A stretch of DNA of 64,000 bases from Ameyamaea chiangmaiensis (GTDB lineage: Bacteria; Pseudomonadota; Alphaproteobacteria; Acetobacterales; Acetobacteraceae): positions 1 through 64,000 of the forward strand of contig NZ_JABXXR010000001.1 of the NCBI RefSeq assembly GCF_013376175.1, in the 5' to 3' direction. A program made the position numbers and the translations under genes. Below the pieces are notes generated by a model. The model was not told the origin of the DNA. It did not search any database and saw only the letters and a program-made list of their open reading frames with translations. Every line of letters begins with the position of its first letter. The first letter of the stretch is position 1. This document shows positions 28,041 to 35,784 of this stretch, in pieces.

Positions 28041-28187
28041 CGACGGACGACACGCGCATACTCACTCAGGTGGCGTCCCGTCGATCCACGCCAATCATTT
28101 GTCGGCCCCGCTCGCGACGGCGCTCATGCGTCAGCTTGGCTTCGGCGAAGGGCAGATCAATGAAGCGCTGAGGCGGGGCGCCCTTCA

Positions 28188-28659
28188 TTGGGGTTGGCCA
28201 CGCTGCTTGCCTACTGGCTCGGGCACAGGCAGGGGGACGTCTTAGGCCTGACGTGGACAGCACTCGATGCAGGGATCGTGGAGACGCAAAAAACTGGCCG
28301 CGTTCCACCGATCGACGTCGCAGCTTATCCCAATCTCAGCGCGGCCCTTGGGGGGCGTCGCTCGATCGAGCACGCATGTCGTCACGCACGAGGGCACGGC
28401 GAAACCTTACAACACACACACGTTTGGGCACCGATGGCGGGAGATCGCCAATAAGGCCGGGATACCGACGTCGCTACAATTCAGAGACTTGAGGGCACCG
28501 GCGGTCACTGAACTGGCGGACGGTGGAGCGGACATTATTGAGCTGTCTACCCATAGCGGACATGACACCGTGACAATGGCCCGACGCTATGCGCGCCGCA
28601 CTACGGAGCAATTTCGTCGCGCGGCCGATAAGCGGTCCAAGGACGGAAACAAGCCGTAA
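28188..28659 (+). pseudogene. Broken tyrosine recombinase (integrase)
   Basis: Two overlapping frames together give an integrase catalytic domain. The first has LLAYWLGHRQGDVLGLTW (the region of catalytic Arg), then ETQKTGRVPPI. The second has THTFGHRWREIANKAGI and then LQFRDLRAPAVT (box II region) and LSTHSGHDTVTMARRYARR with the late His and Tyr. The frames join near a G6 run at about 28347-28355, so a one-base indel there is the likely break. The N-terminal domain is missing. It lies directly behind the left umuC remnant. Confidence 0.7.
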
Positions 28660-28872
28660 ACGGTCAGGGAAACACCGGGAAAACGGGAAATGTCCGCCTG
28701 CTAACCCATTGAAAATGGTGCCGACACTCGGCAATGCGACACCCACAGTGTGCCTCAGTTCCCCATCCTTTCAATGACTTAACATGACTTATTAGGACAG
28801 GATTTCCGTTGTTTTCGGGGCGCTCTACACCAAATTTACACCACGCCATACGGTCCCGCGCAGGGGGAAAGT

Positions 28873-29880
28873 ATGGCATCGATAGTGAAGCGAGGCCGGT
28901 CGTGGAGAGCCATGATCGTGCGCAAGGGGCAGCGCGTCAACGCGACGTTTGACACGCGCCAAGAGGCGGAAGAATGGGCGCTCCAAGCTGAGGCGGCCAT
29001 CATAGCCGGCCAGAAGGTGGCAACCGTCGTTCCGGTACGCGTCGGCCAGACGATAGCCGACCTGCTCCAGCGATATTCGCGCGAGGTGTCTGTTTCCAAG
29101 CGCGGGGCGCGGTGGGAGCATCTGCGCATTGGTACTCTGTGCCGCGAGCCGACATTCTGCCTGCCGGTTCATGAGTTTGGACCAGAGGCGCTGGCGGGCT
29201 GGCGCGATCAGCGATTGAAGGTGGTCGCCGCCTCGACCGTAAACAGAGACCTCAACCTGATATCGGCGGTCATCACTCACGCCATCAAGGAATGGCGCGC
29301 GCCGATAGCGGCGAACCCGGTCCATCTGATCCAGAGACCCCGGAACCCGCGCGCTCGAAAGCGGCGCGTCTCAATGGATGAGAGGCGCGCAATCGCGGCC
29401 GCACTCGGGTGGGACATGGCCAGCGAACCTGGCACCCGGATGCAATGGACAGCATTTGCCTTTTTCGTGGCGCTGGAGACGGCCATGCGAAAAGGAGAGG
29501 TGTTGTCTCTGCGATGGCAGGATGTGGACCTCGAACGTCGCGTTGCCCACCTGTCGATTACCAAGAACGGCGATGAGCGCGACGTGCCTCTGTCCAGCGA
29601 GGCGGTTGCGTTATTCCGGCTTCTCACGAGAGGTGAGGGCTCGCGGCGTATCGTGCGGGTTGAGTCCGGGACGCTCGACCAGTTCTTTCGTCGGGCCCGC
29701 GACAAGGCCGGCCTCCCTGATCTGCACTTCCATGATTCGCGCCGGGAAGCAGCAACGCAATTCAGCAAGAAGCTCTCGAACGTGCTGGAGCTATCGGCGG
29801 TCACTGGGCACCGTTCGCTGAACATCCTCCGGGACTACTATCGCCCCGACCCAACGGATCTGGCAAAGAAGCTGGGTTGA
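28873..29880 (+). CDS. int: Site-specific tyrosine recombinase (phage/island integrase)
   Basis: This 335-residue integrase appears intact. It has an N-terminal arm-binding-like region, a SAM-like core (about 55-160), and a catalytic domain with R206 (TAMRKGE), K231, H287 and R290 (HDSRRE), H313 (TGHRS) and a tyrosine at 322 or 323. The ATG at 28873 lies 210 bases after the broken integrase. It sits between two umuC remnants, which suggests umuC was the insertion target or was carried by an element. Whether it belongs to the prophage that begins 9 kb to the right or to a separate island is not resolved. Confidence 0.88.
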   Translation: MASIVKRGRSWRAMIVRKGQRVNATFDTRQEAEEWALQAEAAIIAGQKVATVVPVRVGQTIADLLQRYSREVSVSKRGARWEHLRIGTLCREPTFCLPVHEFGPEALAGWRDQRLKVVAASTVNRDLNLISAVITHAIKEWRAPIAANPVHLIQRPRNPRARKRRVSMDERRAIAAALGWDMASEPGTRMQWTAFAFFVALETAMRKGEVLSLRWQDVDLERRVAHLSITKNGDERDVPLSSEAVALFRLLTRGEGSRRIVRVESGTLDQFFRRARDKAGLPDLHFHDSRREAATQFSKKLSNVLELSAVTGHRSLNILRDYYRPDPTDLAKKLG

Positions 29881-29904
29881 GCCACTTCTCCCTTGTACTC
29901 CACC

Positions 29905-30366
29905 CCGACCCATGCGATTCGGGCCGCCGAGAAGTTGCGCCGTGAAGGGCTGGAGGCGGCGCATGTCTCGGTGTTCGTGCAGACTAACCCCCACAACGGT
30001 GATACCTGGTATGCGAATCAGCGCGCCGTAACGATTGAGGCCACGGCCGATACGCGCGTTCTGGTCCGGACCGCGGCCCGGCTGCTCGACCATGTCTGGC
30101 GGGATGGCCTGCGTTATTTCAAGGGTGGGGTGATTTTGTCCGACCTGTCGCCAGCCGGGGAGCAGGGGACACTGCTCGCGAGCCAGCCTGCGGCTCAATC
30201 AGATGAGCTGATGGCGGCGCTCGATGCGATCAACGCCCGGCACGGGCTCAACACGGTGCGGCTCGCTGGTGGGGGTGTCCGTCAGACATGGACACCGCGG
30301 CAGGGCATGCTCTCAAAGCGATACACGACCCGATTTAGCGATATTTTGTCGGCTCGCGCCTGGTAG
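29905..30366 (+). pseudogene. umuC: umuC remnant, right copy (C-terminal quarter)
   Basis: The frame encodes the end of UmuC: AAEKLRREGLEAAHVSVFVQ, TNPHNGDTWYANQRAVTIE, a long middle segment, and the DUF4113-type C-terminus (RQTWTPRQGMLSKRYTTRFSDIL region) with a normal stop at 30364-30366. The polymerase active-site part is absent, so it cannot be functional alone. About 45 codons overlap in content with the left remnant. Confidence 0.75.
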
Positions 30367-30634
30367 TCGGCTTCGGGGGGAGGGGCGCAGAATGTCCGCT
30401 AATCGGAGAGAGGCGTTTGGAAACGGACGTCTCCGCTGATCGAGAACGGTCCATGAATCACCATAAGGATCGGCCTTACCAATATCGTATACAACATGCG
30501 CCGCTTCCTCTTCTTGGAGAGGCTGAGCGCCGCCGCGTAGCACTCCAGCAGATAATGGTCTCTAATCCGCCCAAAACGCAGATGAGGAACTATCAATCAG
30601 CACGCTGAAAGCTTAAAATCACAAGTCGGGCACA

Positions 30635-32809
30635 TCAAACAACCGTTCTTCGATCCCACCTATCGGGATTCACTTGCAGTGCCACCGTGCCGGACCAACT
30701 ATCCGAAGCCAGATATGGGCCTGCGCTGTGAATCTGAAGCGCCATGATAGCTGTGCTGCTAACTGACCGAGAACAAAGCGGTAGCAGTGCACTTCCATTT
30801 GTCCAGCGCATCGCACCATTTTCGACATTGTTCCACCCAGGTAGATCAGTGTCATGCAAATGGGAGATCAACGTCGTCGTGGTCTCAGATTCAAAAATCT
30901 TGATATTACCGACCAACACACCAAGTATACGACGATCATCCACAAAAGGACCGATCACATCGTAGGGACGGCTGGCATTGGACAGAATACGAACAGACCT
31001 CACGCCAGGAGGGATCTTGAACATGACCCGATCTTCCGCCCTGCGGATAGGATGAAGCATATGCCCGGCTTCGGTGACAAGACGTAACCCATCTTCGTAT
31101 GTCAGAATCGGAGCTTGCGACCGACCCGCATGTTCGACGCGATCAGCCAGGGACTGAAAGCTCCGAAACAGAGGTTCAACAAAATGACGCGAAACATCGA
31201 GCGGGGCCGCCGCATCATCCCAAGTTAAATTACGGCTACGCCCAATTGAGACAACCGGACCGCTCTGGTCGAAGGCGAGCCTGTTACCGGTATCGAGGTA
31301 GCTTTCGGTTAATACGCCATCGGCCATAATGACAGAGTGATCCTCTGTCTCCACATGATAATAATCGTAAGATGCTATGCTTTTATCGAAAAAAATCGAA
31401 CGCCCGTTGACAAGCATTCGGACCGGGACGAAACGACCATCAAGAAACAGACAATGTTCTGATGTAATCATCATATTCTTGTAGGGAACGTTGTGTGCAA
31501 TCGCCCCTTTCAACAGACGCACCGGATAGCCAGCTTCATCATCCGGCAGACCTGCACGAACGATAGCACGCGATTGTCCTACCCATGTCACCTGCCTGAT
31601 GGTGCCGTTTGTCACGTCGTCATCAAAGGCAACAATGTAATCGCCGATCTGGATCTCTTCTACGGGAATATCGCCTCTGGTCGTACGTATACGACTTCCC
31701 CGACAAAAGCAGGCGACATCAGATACACTCAGAATGGCAGTGTTGCTTCCGTAAGTCTTCCCAAAACTCTGAGACCCGCCACTTCCGGCGACAACTGTAT
31801 CTGAAAGATTTGGAAGGGCAAAATTCGTAAGACCATTACCGCCGTAAGTTGTGCCCAAAAGGGCAAAAAGCGCCTGGTTTTGAGCAATGGGTAGCAGTGT
31901 ACCATTCGCCAATACCCACCCCTGAGGAATGGAGGCTGCTGATCCCGCGTAAGCACGAATTTCGCCCATGACGGGACCACTATCGCTACCTGAATTAGGA
32001 AAAGCGCCGCTAACACAGATAATGTAATTTAGTGCGAGCCCGGGAGCACGATTGTCAAAAGACGTACCGCTGCCTCCATCAGACACGGGGACATTCGCAT
32101 CACTCAGTGAGACTGCCTGCTTTCCTACGACAGACCCCAGTTTTAACGTGCTGGATGTCCCGATAATGCTGCGCCCAGTCAGATTAGGTAGCGCAAATGT
32201 TGTCCGTCCATCTCCGCCATAAGTGGTGCCAATGACCGCATATAACTGGGGATATTCGGCGATAGGCAGTAATTGCCCGGCCGCTACAAGAAACTGACCA
32301 CTAGAGATCGAGAATGTTGACCCTGCAAAAGCGTCAACCTCTCCCACAAATCCCGGCGACGACGAATCACTCGTCACGCGAATGAGATAATTAACGTTCA
32401 AAGAAGGTTGAGCGTTATCCACTGACTGACTGACGCCACCCAATGCTGGCGGCAACTGGTCTTCGGTCAGCGTGGTCTGGCTTTCACCAGTCACCTGTCC
32501 CAAATACGCGCTGCTTTGGCTTCCTACTTCTACTTTTCCTGTCAGATCCGGAAGATTGAAACTTTTATAGCCGTCTCCACCATACATCGAGCCAAGAGAG
32601 GCATAGAGCTGCTCGTTGCCCGAAACGGAAAGAAGCTGCCCCTGACTCTTTAAGGTAACTGACGTTAAAACATTGTCAAAAGCAAAGGTTCGGATCATTG
32701 ATATCGGCATATCCGAGGAGCTTTCGGCAGATACAAAGCTACCGCTGAAGACAATCGCCTGCGTCAACGTTATGGTCTGCTGATTATTATCGAACACCAC
32801 GGAAGTCAT
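30635..32809 (-). CDS. Tail-collar repeat protein fused to a Hint_2 domain
   Basis: This 724-residue protein begins with three phage tail-collar-like repeats (about 35-100, 155-215 and 280-340). Each repeat has a YGG-G----F-LP-L core: MYGGDGYKSFNLPDLTG, TYGGDGRTTFALPNLTG and TYGGNGLTNFALPNLSD. Such repeats occur in phage short tail fibres and in bacterial microcystin-dependent-protein homologues. A Hint domain follows from about C367 (ACFCRGSRI), with TSEHC and a YYHVETEDH segment, and then a tail homologous to that of the protein at 4118-5983 (shared GPFVDDRR-LGVLVG and RWTNG). No intein C-terminus is present. It is divergent from a winged-helix gene, across an AT-rich 225-base region. Likely a surface or secreted protein; the function is unknown. 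Confidence 0.78.
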   Translation of the reverse strand: MTSVVFDNNQQTITLTQAIVFSGSFVSAESSSDMPISMIRTFAFDNVLTSVTLKSQGQLLSVSGNEQLYASLGSMYGGDGYKSFNLPDLTGKVEVGSQSSAYLGQVTGESQTTLTEDQLPPALGGVSQSVDNAQPSLNVNYLIRVTSDSSSPGFVGEVDAFAGSTFSISSGQFLVAAGQLLPIAEYPQLYAVIGTTYGGDGRTTFALPNLTGRSIIGTSSTLKLGSVVGKQAVSLSDANVPVSDGGSGTSFDNRAPGLALNYIICVSGAFPNSGSDSGPVMGEIRAYAGSAASIPQGWVLANGTLLPIAQNQALFALLGTTYGGNGLTNFALPNLSDTVVAGSGGSQSFGKTYGSNTAILSVSDVACFCRGSRIRTTRGDIPVEEIQIGDYIVAFDDDVTNGTIRQVTWVGQSRAIVRAGLPDDEAGYPVRLLKGAIAHNVPYKNMMITSEHCLFLDGRFVPVRMLVNGRSIFFDKSIASYDYYHVETEDHSVIMADGVLTESYLDTGNRLAFDQSGPVVSIGRSRNLTWDDAAAPLDVSRHFVEPLFRSFQSLADRVEHAGRSQAPILTYEDGLRLVTEAGHMLHPIRRAEDRVMFKIPPGVRSVRILSNASRPYDVIGPFVDDRRILGVLVGNIKIFESETTTTLISHLHDTDLPGWNNVENGAMRWTNGSALLPLCSRSVSSTAIMALQIHSAGPYLASDSWSGTVALQVNPDRWDRRTVV

Positions 32810-33034
32810 GAAAATACGCGCCTTTGATAATTTTTATTTTCATATTTATTAAAAAATTATATATTTAAATACATTCCTGTGCATGGAATATTTTTAATAT
32901 AAACACCTCATTTTCGGCCGCTACCTCATAGAAAACAAGCCAAAATATGCATATCACCAAAAATGCGACAAAGGGATTTCCTTCATCCGACAGACCTCTA
33001 AAGATGACGCCTGATTATTTTGTTGGGACTCTGT

Positions 33035-33940
33035 ATGACATACGCTGACTTCGCACTCTCTGATCACAACACCGTGCCAACCTACACAGTCGATGATCTG
33101 ATGGCGTTACCGGGCTTCCTTCAGTGCCTGAATTTCTGCAACCAGCAACTTCTAGCGATCCACAGGCAAATGCCACGAGAAGTCCGTTATGTCGCTGATT
33201 TACGCCGCTGGGTCATGACCCACGGCGCACTTGCATTGAACTTTTCACACAGGATCAATCCGGATCTTCCACCGCTCACGGCGACCAATCTTTTTCGCGA
33301 GGTCGAACATACGGGGATCGCCAGCCCCAATACGATCACGAGTTATCTGAAAGAAATTCATGGACGAGGCTATATCACCTTGCTGCCCAAAGCGGACAAG
33401 CGTATGCGAGCCTATGCCATGACAGAATTTTCTGAAAAAATGTTTTATCTCTATCTTCAGATCAACCTGCAGGGACTGGATCTGATCGACGGTGCCGGGC
33501 GTGCTGACATCGCCAGTAAAGATCCGCGAATTTTAACCCACATGCACCCGATTTTTGCGCGTCACATGCTTAATGACCCGGTCTATTATGTGCCCCCTCC
33601 GTCGATTGCGCCCCTGGTCAACACAACTATTGGAATCTCTATTCTCAATGAAATGACACGAGCGCAGAAAGAAACGCCATTGGACGCGAGTCGAGTTTAT
33701 GTTGATCTTGGCAGCGCTAGTGCAATGGCCAAACATTATGGTGTTTCCCGAGGCAACGTCGCACGATTGCTCTCAAAAGTGCAAAACACTGGCCATTATG
33801 GGCAAGATGACCGAGGTCCATGGGTTTCAGCACAAATGTTGCAAGACCATTATGTTCTACAAGCCCTCAAAATGGCTCATAGCGCATCAGCCTTCATCGA
33901 AGCACAGAAGCTGAGAGCCGAGGAGGCTTTGAGGATGTAA
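33035..33940 (+). CDS. Uncharacterised winged-helix (MarR/GntR-like) protein
   Basis: This protein of about 301 residues is not one I can name. Two regions look like winged helix-turn-helix units: about 85-135 (SPNTITSYLKEIHGRGYITLL and following lysines) and about 230-265 (MAKHYGVSRGNVARLLSKVQ). The middle is hydrophobic and mixed. There is no signal peptide. The ATG at 33035 is favoured; the frame extends five codons further through TTG codons. It is divergent from the tail-collar/Hint gene, so control of that gene is an attractive inference. Its G+C content is lower than the core genes. Confidence 0.55.
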   Translation: MTYADFALSDHNTVPTYTVDDLMALPGFLQCLNFCNQQLLAIHRQMPREVRYVADLRRWVMTHGALALNFSHRINPDLPPLTATNLFREVEHTGIASPNTITSYLKEIHGRGYITLLPKADKRMRAYAMTEFSEKMFYLYLQINLQGLDLIDGAGRADIASKDPRILTHMHPIFARHMLNDPVYYVPPPSIAPLVNTTIGISILNEMTRAQKETPLDASRVYVDLGSASAMAKHYGVSRGNVARLLSKVQNTGHYGQDDRGPWVSAQMLQDHYVLQALKMAHSASAFIEAQKLRAEEALRM

Positions 33941-34283
33941 CTACCGATTTTCACATGAACTTATAGCACGTTCCGTATGGCTGTATTCTAGGTTTTTTCT
34001 TGGGTTCAGTTTGATCGAAGGAATACTGCTGTTAAGTCGTCTTAGGGTCAGGACCCTTTTCGAATTGAACTGTTCAAAGAGGACTGAGACTTATTTCCTC
34101 ATACGCCATAAGCTACGTCCGCTGCTAGGAAGCATGACGTTGCGCTGTGGTGTCTGGGATGGGCACTGCGGCCCGTCTCCTCATGGGGGGGTAAACAGAA
34201 TGTCGGCTATCTGTTGAAAAACATGACAAAGCTGCTATTACTTTCCTCCTTGCGGAGCTATAATTCAAATAATCAGAGCCGTA
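33941..34283. other. Intergenic stretch; no gene seen
   Basis: No coding frame is credible. A G-rich motif with AATGTCGGCT lies at about 34183-34210. Similar motifs occur near 30376 and 35696, which suggests a short dispersed intergenic repeat. Confidence 0.35.
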
Positions 34284-35546
34284 TTATTGCGGTCCAAGCG
34301 TAGAGGGCGGATAGAGTTTGCGGGCAACCCGCTCCATAGTTAGCCCCTGCACAATGATCGTAAACACCACCACGCCGTAACAGACAGGAAGCAGCAGTTC
34401 GCGCAAGTCTCCGGGCGGCAATCCTAGCGCCAGCGAAACCGAGATACCGCCACGCAGACCTCCCCAGGTCAGGATACCAAGAACACGGCCCCGCTCCCAT
34501 TGCCTGAGGTGAACCGGAAGCGTTGAAAACAGCACGCTCAATGCTCGCACGGCAACTGACAGCGGGATCACGGCAAGGGTCGCCAGCACCGTAAACAGAT
34601 GTGGCGTGACCTCGAGGATTTCAAAGCCAATCAGCATGAACAGCAGGACGTTCAGCACCTCGTCAATGAGTGTCCATGCGACGTCGAGTTCCTTTCGGGA
34701 TGCCTCATCGAAAACGGAATGGCTATAGCTTGTTCCGAAACATAGCCCCGCCACCACGACGGCGATCGCACCCGACATGCCAAGCAGGTTGGCAATGCTG
34801 AAGGTTCCGGTCGCAAGAGCCAGCGACGTCAGCAGATCGATATGCGGATCCCGTTGTCCCTTAAGCACACGGAGTGCGATCCATCCGGTCAGTGCGCCCA
34901 GTAGACCGCCACCGATCGCCTCGCGACAAAAACTCAGAGCAATCTCGGAGGCGGTAACTCCCTGACTGTCCCCGGTCGCCAGTCCTATCGTGACGCCGAA
35001 AATCACCACGCCCACGCCGTCATTAAACAGACTCTCACCTGCAAAAACGGCCTGAAGGGGGGCTGGCAGTCCTAGACGTTTCAGCATGCCGACAACCGAA
35101 ACAGGATCAGTTGGCGCGAGGATAGCCCCAAGGACGATGCACCACGTGAAAGGAATGGCCCGACCCAACAGAGGGAATACGTACCATGCCGCGATCGCCA
35201 GAAAGGCAACAGCCAGAACGGTTCCCAGAACAGAAAGAGCAGTCACGGAGGCAAGCTTTGCGCGCAGATGTCCGACATCCACCTGCGTGGCCCCGGCAAA
35301 CAGAAGTAGGGAAAGCGCGCCATTCAGAAGGGCCGTGGGAAGATTGATCGCTCCGAGAACAGATCGTGGGAGAGCCTGAAGGTCATAGGCCGGTATCAAC
35401 GGATTCAGGATCATAACCAGCAGGGAAGCCAGTAATGAGAGGACCAGCACACCGATCGTCACAGGAAGGCGAAACGTGTGGTGATTGAGAATGCTGAACC
35501 CTGCCGAGAGAGTCAGAAGCAGGGCGAGGAGGCTGATGGTATCCAT
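34284..35546 (-). CDS. CPA1-family sodium/proton antiporter
   Basis: This 420-residue protein has about twelve hydrophobic segments and the CPA1 (NhaP/NhaG-like) signature: an APTDPVSVVGML segment near 144-155 and AGESLFNDGVGVVIF near 168-182, which holds the ion-binding Asn-Asp pair. It exchanges cytoplasmic Na+ or K+ for protons. It has only a short C-terminal tail and no TrkA-C domain. It stands alone between island genes. The substrate ion cannot be fixed from sequence. Confidence 0.88.
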   Translation of the reverse strand: MDTISLLALLLTLSAGFSILNHHTFRLPVTIGVLVLSLLASLLVMILNPLIPAYDLQALPRSVLGAINLPTALLNGALSLLLFAGATQVDVGHLRAKLASVTALSVLGTVLAVAFLAIAAWYVFPLLGRAIPFTWCIVLGAILAPTDPVSVVGMLKRLGLPAPLQAVFAGESLFNDGVGVVIFGVTIGLATGDSQGVTASEIALSFCREAIGGGLLGALTGWIALRVLKGQRDPHIDLLTSLALATGTFSIANLLGMSGAIAVVVAGLCFGTSYSHSVFDEASRKELDVAWTLIDEVLNVLLFMLIGFEILEVTPHLFTVLATLAVIPLSVAVRALSVLFSTLPVHLRQWERGRVLGILTWGGLRGGISVSLALGLPPGDLRELLLPVCYGVVVFTIIVQGLTMERVARKLYPPSTLGPQ

Positions 35547-35784
35547 GCCTTCACCGCTGGCTGCTCCTATCCCCTACGTCAAGAAAAACCGGCAAAGGTC
35601 CGCTGTCGGAGATAGCCTGACTGGTCTTCCTATATCCGAGATGAGGCGAAAGCGGCCTGTCCGCTTCTGTATCAGTGAGCGGACAAGCTGATCATGGGGG
35701 GAAGCGGAATGTCGGCTTTAATATGGTGTTAATAAAAAAGCGGCCATTCATACTGTCGATCCCGCATCTAGGAAAATATTTTCT

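Noticed and set aside
30367-30634. Transposase remnant near 30,400-30,600
   Set aside because: A minus-strand frame vaguely resembles the end of a transposase, but no catalytic motif, inverted repeat or target duplication can be shown.
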